Positions 16,879 to 25,401 of a DNA stretch of 64,000 bases are shown in pieces. Source of the DNA: Brochothrix thermosphacta DSM 20171 = FSL F6-1036. Its GTDB lineage: Bacteria; Bacillota; Bacilli; Lactobacillales; Listeriaceae. Both the position numbers and the translations under genes were made by a program. The notes under the pieces were generated by a model that was not told where the DNA came from, searched no databases, and saw only the letters and a list, made by a program, of their open reading frames with translations. Location of the stretch: assembly GCF_036884295.1 (NCBI RefSeq), contig NZ_CP145608.1, forward strand, positions 1,426,001 through 1,490,000, read 5' to 3'. Every line of letters starts with the position of its first letter. Within the stretch, counting starts at the first letter, position 1.

Positions 16879-17148
16879 TTAATTGCCACGATCAACGGAA
16901 TCAATAATCCCAACAATCATCGCATCTAACGGTACATCTGGATGTGATGCAGCCACACGTGCGGCACTGCCTTCAGTGACAAGAACAAGGTCTCCTAAAC
17001 CGGCTCCAACAATATCACCCGCGACAAGTGATCGCTGAGTGTGTGTGGTTTCATCGGTACATACAGTCACAATTAAAAAGGTAATACCATTCAATTTTTC
17101 ATCTTTACGTGTGGACCATAAACTACCGGTTACTTTACCGATTAACAT
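16879..17148 (-). CDS. eutN: Microcompartment vertex protein EutN
   Basis: 89-aa protein of the EutN/CcmL family, which forms pentamers capping the vertices of the bacterial microcompartment shell. Family features are MLIGKVTGSLWSTRKDEKLNG at the start and DIVGAGLGDLVLVTEGSAAR in the middle. The C-terminal segment PLDAMIVGIIDSVD is diagnostic. It is 17 bp downstream of the gene at 17166-17780. Confidence 0.95.
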   Translation of the reverse strand: MLIGKVTGSLWSTRKDEKLNGITFLIVTVCTDETTHTQRSLVAGDIVGAGLGDLVLVTEGSAARVAASHPDVPLDAMIVGIIDSVDRGN

Positions 17149-17165
17149 GAGCTATCGTCCCTTTC

Positions 17166-17780
17166 TTAGTCTGTTACAACCGTCATATCATGTTGACGTA
17201 TATAATCGGTTGCCAATGCAGTGAGAATTGTATTTTTAGGCAGATGAATGGTTGTTGTTCCTGCAGATAACAGTTCTTTTACATCCACTTCTGCTAAAAC
17301 TTTTTTTGCTTGAGGTTGTATAGGTGTCTTTTTAGACAGGTGCACTGGAAATTTCGCAGCCTCTATATCTGCAACTGACATAAAAACAACACCATAACGC
17401 TCAAGTGTGGCACGTACTTCTTGCATTTTTTGATACAATGCGTAGCGTGTTGCTTTACGTGTATCAGACCAGTTTATCTCATCCAGGATGATTAGTGGTT
17501 TCCCAGCAAGTAACTGTTCTAGATAAAGCGTTTCATCTTCTTGGGGCATTAACGCTGCTAAACGCGCCATAGTAGGAAACGTTAACTCCCCGCAAAAAAT
17601 TATATCCACTGTTGTTGGGTCCCAACATGTTGTAAGTTGATACTTTTTAGACAGCTGCTCTTTTATATCAGCCTTACACTGCATATTCATTATTAAAAGC
17701 GTTGGTTTTGTAGATTGTAAGCGACAGAGCAATTCGTCAGTTACTTTTTTTACTAGCTGCTCAAATGCTTGAGCATCCAT
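17166..17780 (-). CDS. Ethanolamine-utilization associated protein (TIGR02536-like)
   Basis: 204-aa protein of unknown biochemical function found in Firmicute eut operons between eutD and eutN. Visible features are an alpha/beta N-terminal domain with LLIMNMQC and DIIFCGELTF strands. LLAGKPLIILDEINWSD lies in the middle, and the C-terminus VHLPKNTILTALATDYIRQH is typical of microcompartment-associated proteins with a short assembly tail. No signal peptide is seen. The start overlaps the eutD stop by one base (TAATG). The family name is from memory of the operon layout, and no catalytic residues are recognisable. Confidence 0.6.
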   Translation of the reverse strand: MDAQAFEQLVKKVTDELLCRLQSTKPTLLIMNMQCKADIKEQLSKKYQLTTCWDPTTVDIIFCGELTFPTMARLAALMPQEDETLYLEQLLAGKPLIILDEINWSDTRKATRYALYQKMQEVRATLERYGVVFMSVADIEAAKFPVHLSKKTPIQPQAKKVLAEVDVKELLSAGTTTIHLPKNTILTALATDYIRQHDMTVVTD

Positions 17781-18415
17781 TACTTTTCACTCTTCTTAAT
17801 AATTTCACCACGAATACCTTTTTTGAAACCAACAGCATTGGCTTCATCATAATCAATGTGCATCGATGTGGCATAATCAGCACTGACACGAATAACAACA
17901 TCATCAAAAATCAAAGCACGCGCTCCCTCAATTTTCACTTGGACAATTTCACCTTTGCTGACGTTAAAACGACGCGCATCTTCTTCTGTAATATGAATAT
18001 GACGTTTCGCTACGATTACACCTGTTTTTAAAATAACACTTTGAGTGCCGTTGATTAACACAATCCCTGGTGTCCCTTCGATGTCTCCACTTTCACGTAC
18101 AGGCACTCGCAAACCAAGCGATGTCGCATCTGTTGCAGATACTTCTACTTGTGCTGCCGGACGTTCAGGTCCTAAAATAACAACATTTTGGAACGAATTT
18201 TTGCCACTCGCAATTGTGATACGTTCCTTACATGCATATTGGCCAGGTTGTGATAAATCTTTAGCTTTTGTTAATTGGTAACCTTCACCAAATAAAGCAT
18301 CGATTGTAGGGCGATCAAGGTGGATATGACGGCCTGAGGCTTCCACTTCGACTGTATTGACTTCTGGTTTAATCCGTTTGACTATCTCATCAACTAATTG
18401 ATCGATGTTATTCAT
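17780..18415 (-). CDS. eutD: Phosphotransacetylase EutD (PduL type)
   Basis: Converts acetyl-CoA and phosphate to acetyl phosphate and CoA, recycling CoA in the ethanolamine microcompartment. This is the PduL family, not the Pta family: 211 aa with two beta-barrel repeats and zinc-binding histidines in SGRHIHLD (about 27-34) and KRHIHITEEDA. VSADYATSMHIDYDEANA is near the end. The N-terminal helix IDQLVDEIVKRI fits a shell-targeting peptide (inference). There is a GGAGGG ribosome site, and a hairpin separates it from eutM. Confidence 0.92.
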   Translation of the reverse strand: MNNIDQLVDEIVKRIKPEVNTVEVEASGRHIHLDRPTIDALFGEGYQLTKAKDLSQPGQYACKERITIASGKNSFQNVVILGPERPAAQVEVSATDATSLGLRVPVRESGDIEGTPGIVLINGTQSVILKTGVIVAKRHIHITEEDARRFNVSKGEIVQVKIEGARALIFDDVVIRVSADYATSMHIDYDEANAVGFKKGIRGEIIKKSEK

Positions 18416-18429
18416 CTAAAACCCTCCTA

Positions 18430-18490
18430 TAATTTAAAAATAGAAAGGGTCTGGATTCAGATAACCCTCCAAGCCCTTTCTATTTTAATA
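18430..18490 (-). terminator. Attenuator-like hairpin between eutM and eutD
   Basis: On the minus strand AAAATAGAAAGGG pairs with CCCTTTCTATTTT, a perfect 13-bp stem enclosing 24 nt. It is followed by TTTAAATT and then the eutD ribosome site. It could lower expression of downstream genes relative to the abundant shell protein EutM, or stabilise the eutM message 3' end. It lacks the paired hexaloop hairpins seen at the EutV sites. Confidence 0.7.
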
Positions 18491-18506
18491 CTCCTAATGG
18501 TTACAC

Positions 18507-18776
18507 TTATTTTGGTAAGATAGCATCAACATCTGTATGTGGACGTGGGATAACGTGTACTGATAATAATTCGCCTACGCGTTCACATGCTGCAGCACCT
18601 GCATCTGTTGCCGCTTTAACTGCACCAACATCACCGCGAACCATCACTGTTACTAAACCACCACCGACTTGTTCTTTACCGATTAATTGAACGTTAGCTG
18701 CTTTCACCATAGCGTCTGCTGCTTCGATTGCGCCTACTAAACCTTTTGTTTCTACCATTCCTAATGCGTTATTCAT
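18507..18776 (-). CDS. eutM: Microcompartment shell hexamer protein EutM
   Basis: 89-aa single BMC-domain protein of the PduA/EutM type, which tiles the flat faces of the shell. The family core is intact: [20 protein letters not shown] at the start, [20 protein letters not shown] in the middle and [15 protein letters not shown] at the end. TAGGAGGA precedes the ATG. It is followed by a stable hairpin. Usually the most abundant shell component. Confidence 0.96.
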   Translation of the reverse strand: MNNALGMVETKGLVGAIEAADAMVKAANVQLIGKEQVGGGLVTVMVRGDVGAVKAATDAGAAACERVGELLSVHVIPRPHTDVDAILPK

Positions 18777-18862
18777 AATAAATTCCTCCTAGTATAATTG
18801 TTTTTTTATTTATTATAATAATAGCTTTGCCACAACAGTTTTTTTGCTGCTGTCTCAAGTTA

Positions 18863-20311
18863 TTAGTGTAATCGTTCCAATACTTTTTCAATCAGAGTGT
18901 TGATTAATTGTTCTTGTGACGTTGCGTCTGTTGAAACGGGTTCACCACGTAAATCTTCTAACTCACGTTTACCATAAGCCACACGGCGAATATTAAAGAG
19001 ATTCGCAGGTCCAATATTATCAGAAGTTGAACTGCCACCGACTGCGCCACAACCAAGTGTTAAAGCAGGCATTAAGTTGGTTGTTGCACCAATCCCACCT
19101 AAAGCACCGGGTGTGTTAACTAACAAACGCGACACGGGTTTATGCAAAGCAAACTCACGAATGACATTCTTATCTTCCGAATGAATAATCATTGTGTGAC
19201 CTGCCCCTTCTTGATGCAAAATTTCCATACTTAACGCACAAGCTGCTTCCCAAGTTGCCGTTGTGTAAAAGGCTAAAATTGGTGCTAACTTTTCTCGTGA
19301 GTAAGGTGCTTTGGGGCCAACATTTGTTTCTTCAGCGATTAAAACACGGGCCGATTGTGGCACTGTTAAGCCTGCTAAATCAGCAATGCGTTGCACCGAT
19401 TTACCAACAATCAATGGATTCATTGTGCCATTCGCACGCATGATGAATTTTTCTAATTGCTTCGCTTCAGCAACAGATAAGAAATGCGCTCCCTGTTTTT
19501 TTAGTTCGGCAATAACAGCTGCTTTACTGACTTCCTCCACAATAATTGATTGTTCAGAAGCACAAATAGTGCCGTTATCAAATGTTTTTGAATCTAAAAT
19601 ATGTTTAACGGCTTGTGGAATATTCGCAGTACGCTCAATAAACGCAGGACCGTTACCTGGTCCAACACCAATTGCTGGTGTTCCTGATGAATATGCCGCT
19701 TTAACCATTGCTGATCCACCCGTTGCTAAAATAACAGCTGTATCCGTGTGTTTCATTAATTCAGCTGTCCCTTGCATGGTTGCTTTTGTCATACAGCTGA
19801 CTAATCCGGCAGGACCGCCTGCTGTAGCAATTGCGGCATTAATAATGTTTATCGTCTCTAAAATGCTTTTTAACGCATTTGGATGAGGCGAAAACACAAT
19901 ACCATTACCTGCTTTAACAGAAATCAGTGTTTTGTACATTACTGTTGAAGTAGGATTTGTTGAAGGAATCAAGCCTGCCACTACACCCAGTGGGACAGCA
20001 ACTTCCATAATACCTTCTTCGGTGTTTTCACTTAAAATACCAATCGTTTTCATGTGTTTGATTTTCTCAAATACAATTTTAGAACCAAAAGTATTTTTAA
20101 CCACTTTATCCTGCCAAATACCAAAACCAGTTTCTTCATGAGCCATCTTCGCTAATTTTTCACTGTTTTCATAACACGCATTGGCAATTGCATGGCAAAT
20201 ATCGTTAATTTTTTCTTGTGGGAATGTAGCTAATTGCTGTTGTGCTTTTTTAGAAGCAGCTAATAGATCGCGTACTTCTTGAATTGATGCAAGATCTTTA
20301 TCTAATATCAT
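18863..20311 (-). CDS. eutE: Acetaldehyde dehydrogenase (CoA-acylating) EutE
   Basis: Oxidises acetaldehyde to acetyl-CoA with NAD inside the microcompartment. The protein is 482 aa of the aldehyde dehydrogenase superfamily. The active-site cysteine is in FDNGTICASEQSI (about 246-258), and GGPAGLVSCMTKATMQGTAE is typical of CoA-acylating enzymes. The N-terminus LASIQEVRDLLAASKKAQQQL looks like an encapsulation helix (inference). The start overlaps the stop of the upstream shell gene by 4 bp. Confidence 0.95.
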   Translation of the reverse strand: MILDKDLASIQEVRDLLAASKKAQQQLATFPQEKINDICHAIANACYENSEKLAKMAHEETGFGIWQDKVVKNTFGSKIVFEKIKHMKTIGILSENTEEGIMEVAVPLGVVAGLIPSTNPTSTVMYKTLISVKAGNGIVFSPHPNALKSILETINIINAAIATAGGPAGLVSCMTKATMQGTAELMKHTDTAVILATGGSAMVKAAYSSGTPAIGVGPGNGPAFIERTANIPQAVKHILDSKTFDNGTICASEQSIIVEEVSKAAVIAELKKQGAHFLSVAEAKQLEKFIMRANGTMNPLIVGKSVQRIADLAGLTVPQSARVLIAEETNVGPKAPYSREKLAPILAFYTTATWEAACALSMEILHQEGAGHTMIIHSEDKNVIREFALHKPVSRLLVNTPGALGGIGATTNLMPALTLGCGAVGGSSTSDNIGPANLFNIRRVAYGKRELEDLRGEPVSTDATSQEQLINTLIEKVLERLH

Positions 20312-20802
20312 TCGTTGTCACCACTTTCTGAATGGTCTAATAAGGCTTTTACTAGCTTCGCTTTATTAGCAAATTTAATATCACCTTTTTTAATCGCCTT
20401 CACTTGTTTTTCTAACGCTAATTTTCGCAATTGATCGACCTTCATTTTTTCCAATTGTTGTAATTTAGTCATTGAAGAAGCTGTTGTTTTCTTTTCAGGC
20501 ACTGTTTCAACCGTTTGTTTCACTTTTTTTTTTTCAATCAGTAAGGCCTGTGTGTCAGCATCCATGCGAGCAATCACATGACTGGATAATAAACAACCCA
20601 GTGACTCTGCAACAACACGTCCACTTTCCACTCCAGCGGTAACCGCACCAACATCCCCCATGACTTGGATGGTAGTTAAGCCGCCACTGATTTTTTCGGC
20701 ATTGACCAATTCAACATCTGCTGCTTTTAATGTGGCATCCGCCGTTGCAATTGCACCGAGATAGCCATACACTTCAATTAAGCCTAGCGCTCTATTTTCC
20801 AT
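20308..20802 (-). CDS. Microcompartment shell protein with C-terminal SAP/Rho-N-like tail (EutK-like)
   Basis: 164 aa in two parts. Residues 1-90 are a BMC domain (ALGLIEVYGYLGAIATADAT, ISGGLTTIQVMGDVGAVTAG, HVIARMD). After a charged linker rich in Lys, Glu and Thr (about 92-115), residues about 118-158 (LEKMKVDQLRKLALEKQV through NKAKLVKALLDH) look like a SAP or Rho-N type helical module. EutK of enterobacteria likewise couples a BMC domain to a nucleic-acid-binding tail, though of a different fold. The tail assignment is by eye. It overlaps eutE by 4 bp. Confidence 0.8.
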   Translation of the reverse strand: MENRALGLIEVYGYLGAIATADATLKAADVELVNAEKISGGLTTIQVMGDVGAVTAGVESGRVVAESLGCLLSSHVIARMDADTQALLIEKKKVKQTVETVPEKKTTASSMTKLQQLEKMKVDQLRKLALEKQVKAIKKGDIKFANKAKLVKALLDHSESGDNE

Positions 20803-20818
20803 AAAAATCCCCTACCTT

Positions 20819-21472
20819 TTAATAATTTAGTGGATTTTCAGCCACTTCAATCACTGCACGTTCAAACGCATCACATGCTGCTGAACAAGCAGATTGTGAA
20901 CCTGTTAATAGTGCGCCAACAAAGTTTGTTTCTGAAGGCGGTCCATAAAATGCAGCCAAACTAACATCTGCTGCTTTTAATGCAAAATCTAAGGCATAAA
21001 GGGCTTCCATCGGTGGTGCAATTAAATAAGCAATCGCTTCACCCTCAGTAATGTTAGCTTCTTTCGCTAAATGACTTCCTGTACGTGCAATACAATAGGC
21101 TAAGTAAGGCACAGAATCATCGTCATTTGCGCTAATAAAAGAAGGACCATTTTCAATTGTTGCCAGCGCAACATCCAACCCACTTTTCACTTCAGCGGGA
21201 CTTGGACCAGCAATAATTCCAATCACTTCACCCGCTAATTTTGTTTGAGCATTCCCAGCACCGCCATAAAAACTACGCGCATAAACGACATCTACAGGTA
21301 CTGCTTTTGTTGCTTCATCTAATGCAATGTAAGTGACATCATCACAATCAGCAGTAATAATTCCTAAACTCCGTTGTGCCGGGTTAAGATTCAATTGTTT
21401 TGCCATTGCTTCATCAACGTTTGAAATGATTTTCGCACTCAATACTGTCGTTCCTAATCGATCTGCTTTCAT
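20819..21472 (-). CDS. eutL: Microcompartment shell trimer protein EutL
   Basis: 217-aa tandem BMC-domain shell protein forming trimers with a gated pore. The first repeat contains QRSLGIITADCDDVTYIALDEA, and the second contains VAYLIAPPMEALYALDFALKAA-like sequence. The end SACSAACDAFERAVIEVAENP is typical. GGAGGA lies before the ATG, and it starts 18 bp after eutC. Confidence 0.95.
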   Translation of the reverse strand: MKADRLGTTVLSAKIISNVDEAMAKQLNLNPAQRSLGIITADCDDVTYIALDEATKAVPVDVVYARSFYGGAGNAQTKLAGEVIGIIAGPSPAEVKSGLDVALATIENGPSFISANDDDSVPYLAYCIARTGSHLAKEANITEGEAIAYLIAPPMEALYALDFALKAADVSLAAFYGPPSETNFVGALLTGSQSACSAACDAFERAVIEVAENPLNY

Positions 21473-21490
21473 CTACTTTTCCTCCGCTCT

Positions 21491-22384
21491 TTAGCTTTCT
21501 TTTAAGTCGATTCCTGATTTTTGTTTATCGAGCATTTCTTTGATTAATTCAGCAACAAATGCACCGGCTTCAACAGGTGGTGTTCCACCTTTATGAATGT
21601 TTGAAATAACGGTACGACGTGCTTCTGGCATTCCCACAGTTGGACGGTAAGCGATATAAGCACTCATTGATTCTGCTGTGACTAACCCAGGACGTTCACC
21701 AATTAGTAAACAGACAACGCCGGCATCTGTTAATTCGCCAATTTGATCCATTGCATGTACACGACAATGTTTAACAAAAATGACTTCATTAAATTCAAGG
21801 TTAAACATTTTTAAGCCTTGTTTAATAGAAGGTAAAATTTCACGAATGTTAGCTCCAATTGCAGCTGAACTTAACCCATCCCCTACAACGACTTGGATTT
21901 TAGCTGCTTTCGTCGTATGACTCGTGATTTTTTGAGCCATTTCCTCAGAGAAAACGCGGCCCAGATCGGGGCGGGTCACATACTCATCTTTATCACGACA
22001 CAGTGTTTCGGTTGAAACAAATTGCATCTCTTCTACAAGCGCTTCATCTACATATGAGAACACGGCATCTTGAGCAGCGGCATGATCGGCACGGAAACGT
22101 AACACCGATTGTGTTTTATAACGTGTACCTGCACGACCTAAACCTAAACGTGCGGGTGTAAATTGTTTCATTTTCATATAACCCGCTTTATCACGCGGAT
22201 TCTCTACCATAAATTGTTCTTTAATGACTACTTCTGTAATATCAGGAATCATCCCATCTTCCACAACGGAAACAGCATTATTTGGTGTTTCGCTTTTTGG
22301 ATTTTCTGGTGTTTTTTCCGTTTTCGCTCCTGTCATTTCAGTTAAGATATCTTCAATCATTACTTTTAAGTCTTTTTCGTTCAA
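21491..22384 (-). CDS. eutC: Ethanolamine ammonia-lyase small subunit EutC
   Basis: Small subunit of the adenosylcobalamin-dependent lyase that splits ethanolamine into acetaldehyde and ammonia. Start chosen at the TTG at 22384 (297 aa, beginning [16 protein letters not shown] after the initiator). It has AAAGGGTGAG upstream and fits the family N-terminus. A longer frame to 22435 would overlap eutB and has no ribosome site. The C-terminal B12-binding part includes [15 protein letters not shown] and [20 protein letters not shown]. The residues 25-50 linker is charged and low in complexity. Confidence 0.94.
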   Translation of the reverse strand: MNEKDLKVMIEDILTEMTGAKTEKTPENPKSETPNNAVSVVEDGMIPDITEVVIKEQFMVENPRDKAGYMKMKQFTPARLGLGRAGTRYKTQSVLRFRADHAAAQDAVFSYVDEALVEEMQFVSTETLCRDKDEYVTRPDLGRVFSEEMAQKITSHTTKAAKIQVVVGDGLSSAAIGANIREILPSIKQGLKMFNLEFNEVIFVKHCRVHAMDQIGELTDAGVVCLLIGERPGLVTAESMSAYIAYRPTVGMPEARRTVISNIHKGGTPPVEAGAFVAELIKEMLDKQKSGIDLKES

Positions 22385-22403
22385 AATACTCACCCTTTCG
22401 TTA

Positions 22404-23768
22404 TTATTTGAGGAAGATTGATGCGTCACCGGCACGGCTTGTTAATTTACCATTTTCACTCAAGCCCATTTTTTCCATCCATTGATCAAATTCACTGATT
22501 GGTTTTAAGCCAAAGGTATCGCGTAATGTTGCCGTTTCATGATAGCCTGTTGTTTGATAGTTCAACATGACATCATCCCCATGTGGAATACCCATAATGT
22601 AGGTACAGCCTGCAGCTGTTAATAAAACAGACAAGTTTTCGATGTCATTTTGGTCCGTTTTCATATGATTGGTGTAACACACATCAACACCCATCGAAAT
22701 ACCTGTTAATTTACCCATAAAATGATCTTCAAGTCCGGCACGAATCACTTGTTTTGAGTCATATAAATACTCGGGTCCGATGAAGCCAACCACTGTATTA
22801 ACTAAAAACGGATCGTATTTTTTAGCGAAGCCATAACAACGTGCTTCCATTGTTAATTGATCACAACCATAATGGGCATCTGATGATAACTCAGAACCTT
22901 GACCTGTTTCAAAGTACATCACGTTTGGTCCAGCAGCCATTCCAGTTTCTAATGCCATTTGGTTCGCATCGCTAATCGTTCCCCCATCAAAACCAAACGC
23001 TGTATTCCCTTTTTCAGAGCCAGCAATTGATTGGAATACTAAACCAGTAGGTGCGCCTTGTTTCATTGCTTCCATTTGTGTTTTAACATGAGCAAGCACA
23101 CACGTTTGTGTTGGAATATCCCATTCAGAACGGAATTCTTCAAAACGATGTAACACACGTTTCACACTTTCAGTTGAATCATCTACAGGATTTAAACCGA
23201 TTACTGCATCACCAATCCCATAAGATAAACCTTCCATTAACGATGCCATAATACCATCTGGATCATCTGTTGGATGATTGGGTTGTAAACGTGCTGAGAA
23301 AGTTCCTGCACGACCAATTGTAGTATTGGCCGTTTTTTCGATATGAATTTTTTTAGCTGCAACAACTAAATCGAGATTCGACATTAATTTTGTGACTGCC
23401 GCAATCATTTCTGCAGTTAAACCACGTGAAATATGTTTAATGTTAAAGTCTGTTGTGTTTGTATCAAGCAACCATTCGCGGAATTCTTCAACCGTCCAAT
23501 TTTTAATACTTTCATAAATACGGAGATTGACTTGGTCAACAATAATACGTGTCACTTCATCTTTTTCATACGGTACTGCAGGGTTATTAAATAAATCCTT
23601 TAATTGCAACTGTGCCAGCACAACTTTTGCTGCTACACGTTCTTCTGCTGAGTTTGCCGCGACACCAGCTAAGCGGTCACCCGATTTTTCTTCATTGGCT
23701 TTCGCCATTACTTCCATTACTGATTGAAAAGCATACACTTTTCCAAATAAACTTGTTTTTAAAATCAT
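22404..23768 (-). CDS. eutB: Ethanolamine ammonia-lyase large subunit EutB
   Basis: Catalytic TIM-barrel subunit of ethanolamine ammonia-lyase. The start is ATG 23768 with GGAGGAAA 5 bp upstream, giving 454 aa. The 12 extra codons further upstream lie in the ribosome site region and are not used. Family landmarks are [23 protein letters not shown] (about 126), [44 protein letters not shown] and [18 protein letters not shown]. It is followed by eutC after 19 bp. Confidence 0.97.
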   Translation of the reverse strand: MILKTSLFGKVYAFQSVMEVMAKANEEKSGDRLAGVAANSAEERVAAKVVLAQLQLKDLFNNPAVPYEKDEVTRIIVDQVNLRIYESIKNWTVEEFREWLLDTNTTDFNIKHISRGLTAEMIAAVTKLMSNLDLVVAAKKIHIEKTANTTIGRAGTFSARLQPNHPTDDPDGIMASLMEGLSYGIGDAVIGLNPVDDSTESVKRVLHRFEEFRSEWDIPTQTCVLAHVKTQMEAMKQGAPTGLVFQSIAGSEKGNTAFGFDGGTISDANQMALETGMAAGPNVMYFETGQGSELSSDAHYGCDQLTMEARCYGFAKKYDPFLVNTVVGFIGPEYLYDSKQVIRAGLEDHFMGKLTGISMGVDVCYTNHMKTDQNDIENLSVLLTAAGCTYIMGIPHGDDVMLNYQTTGYHETATLRDTFGLKPISEFDQWMEKMGLSENGKLTSRAGDASIFLK

Positions 23769-23857
23769 TTTATTTCCTCCTTTAATTTTGTTGCTTGAAG
23801 TCACTTATTAATTGCCTCATTTTCCTAAGTGATGCATGTGCTTCTCTTCAGTCTGCC

Positions 23858-25288
23858 TTAATTGAAGACGAGTGTTTTAACGATAACAGGTAACACTTTT
23901 CCTTCTGCTACCGGTAAACCAATGTCAATATAGTCGCCATTTTCTACCTTGACACTGTCAAGACAAACAAAGGGATGCGCTTGTGGTAATTCAGCAAACA
24001 ATGCTTGACCTAACGCTTTTGCCATATCTTGAGCAACAACAATCACAACTGGATAGTTCTTCTCAATAAGGGGCTGTAAACCTGTGACAATTGCCTTCGC
24101 TAGGGATTGGATACGTGTAAAGCTTGGGCTGGGTTCACCTTCAAATCCTAAAGCTATCATTTGAAACTCTTCATTTACCTTGTACCAACCGAGTTTTTCA
24201 GTGATACTCTTCGCCAACGGTTCACTTTCTAAACGGTTGTCTGCATCAGTTAGTTTTAATACTGGTAAATTTCGTAGCGGCAAACTCGCACCTGTATACG
24301 AAATCGTACTGCCGCTGATTTCTGCGGTATGCGAACCTGCACCAACAACGGTGGCTCGAATCGTTTCAACTGAAGGAATAATTGCCATTGCTTGAAACGC
24401 TGATGATTGAGCAATTGCCCAACCTAATAACTGCCCCATATCACCAAATTCAAACGGATCACTTCCCAGCTCAACAGCGATACAGTCGGCAACCCCGCCA
24501 GAGAATGATACATAATCACTTGCCACATTACTTGTTAAGCCATGGTGCGTAATTGATTGTTCATAATAAGGGCTTTTTTCAGCTGCACCAATGCTTTGAG
24601 CCAATATACATGCCATTTCTTGTGCTAATGGTGTTAACTTTTTAACGCTGGCTGTTTGACCCACTTTGATATCCCAACCTGCAGAAGCAATAACCCGTTT
24701 GATTTTCTCTGTAATAAAAGTGATTTCACGGGTGTCTGGATTGATTTTAACTAAGCGCCCTCCGATATCAAAACAAGCGGTATCGATCAGTTCTCCATCA
24801 GTAAACACAGCTAGATTAGTCGTACCACCACCAATATCGAGGTTGACCACCGATTTGCGCGTTTTTTCTGAATACGTATGTGCACCTGCACCTTTAGCTG
24901 CAATAATACTTTCTAAATCTGGTCCCGCTGTTGCCACTACAAAATCTCCTGAAAAACCACTTAATGCCTCTAGAACTAAGGCTGAATTTTCTTTTCGCGC
25001 GGTTTCACCTGTGATGATAACGGCACCCATTTGGATGTGTTCTTTTTTAATACCTGCTTTTTGGTATTGTTGAGAAACAAATGTTTTAATTGCTTCTGCA
25101 TCAATCACTTCTTCTGAAAGAAGCGGCGTGAATATAATATCACTGCGATAAATCACGCGTTTATCAGAAATAGTAATTCGCGGCACACTGAAGGCGGATG
25201 CGAGGTTTTCAATCGTTAATTCCGACAATACGAGTTGTGTGGTTGACGTTCCTAAATCGATCCCGACAGTTAACATCTTTTCTAACAT
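23858..25288 (-). CDS. eutA: Ethanolamine ammonia-lyase reactivating factor EutA
   Basis: Chaperone-like ATPase that exchanges damaged cobalamin from EutBC. Actin/Hsp70-type phosphate loops are visible: VGIDLGTSTTQLV (about 8-20) and VVNLDIGGGTTNLAVF (about 150-165). The start is ATG 25288 after GAGG, giving 476 aa. A longer reading frame reaches into the upstream terminator hairpin and is not likely. The gene follows a EutV-type antitermination leader. Confidence 0.94.
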   Translation of the reverse strand: MLEKMLTVGIDLGTSTTQLVLSELTIENLASAFSVPRITISDKRVIYRSDIIFTPLLSEEVIDAEAIKTFVSQQYQKAGIKKEHIQMGAVIITGETARKENSALVLEALSGFSGDFVVATAGPDLESIIAAKGAGAHTYSEKTRKSVVNLDIGGGTTNLAVFTDGELIDTACFDIGGRLVKINPDTREITFITEKIKRVIASAGWDIKVGQTASVKKLTPLAQEMACILAQSIGAAEKSPYYEQSITHHGLTSNVASDYVSFSGGVADCIAVELGSDPFEFGDMGQLLGWAIAQSSAFQAMAIIPSVETIRATVVGAGSHTAEISGSTISYTGASLPLRNLPVLKLTDADNRLESEPLAKSITEKLGWYKVNEEFQMIALGFEGEPSPSFTRIQSLAKAIVTGLQPLIEKNYPVVIVVAQDMAKALGQALFAELPQAHPFVCLDSVKVENGDYIDIGLPVAEGKVLPVIVKTLVFN

Positions 25289-25303
25289 AACTTTGCCTCC
25301 TCT

Positions 25304-25401
25304 AAAAAAAGATGCTTGAAGAAAGCACATACAACCTATAGTCGCATGTTACTGTTCTCCAAGCATCTTTGCCTGAATCACTTAAACGTCACTGTTCAAG
25401 T
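25304..25401 (-). promoter_or_regulatory. EutV-type dual-hairpin antitermination leader of eutA
   Basis: On the minus strand, P1 is ACTTGAAC-AGTGAC-GTTTAAGT (25380-25401), which overlaps the end of eutW. P2 is AGGC-AAAGAT-GCTT (25361-25374). Both have six-base loops with A at position 1 and G at position 4, as required by ANTAR antiterminators. P2 overlaps the 5' arm of a terminator, AAAGATGCTTG / CAAGCATCTTT plus T-run (25304-25370), so P2 and terminator are mutually exclusive. Confidence 0.85.

Noticed and set aside
22385-22435. N-terminal extension of EutC to an ATG at 22435
   Set aside because: It overlaps eutB and lacks a ribosome site; the TTG at 22384 matches the family start and has AAAGGG upstream.
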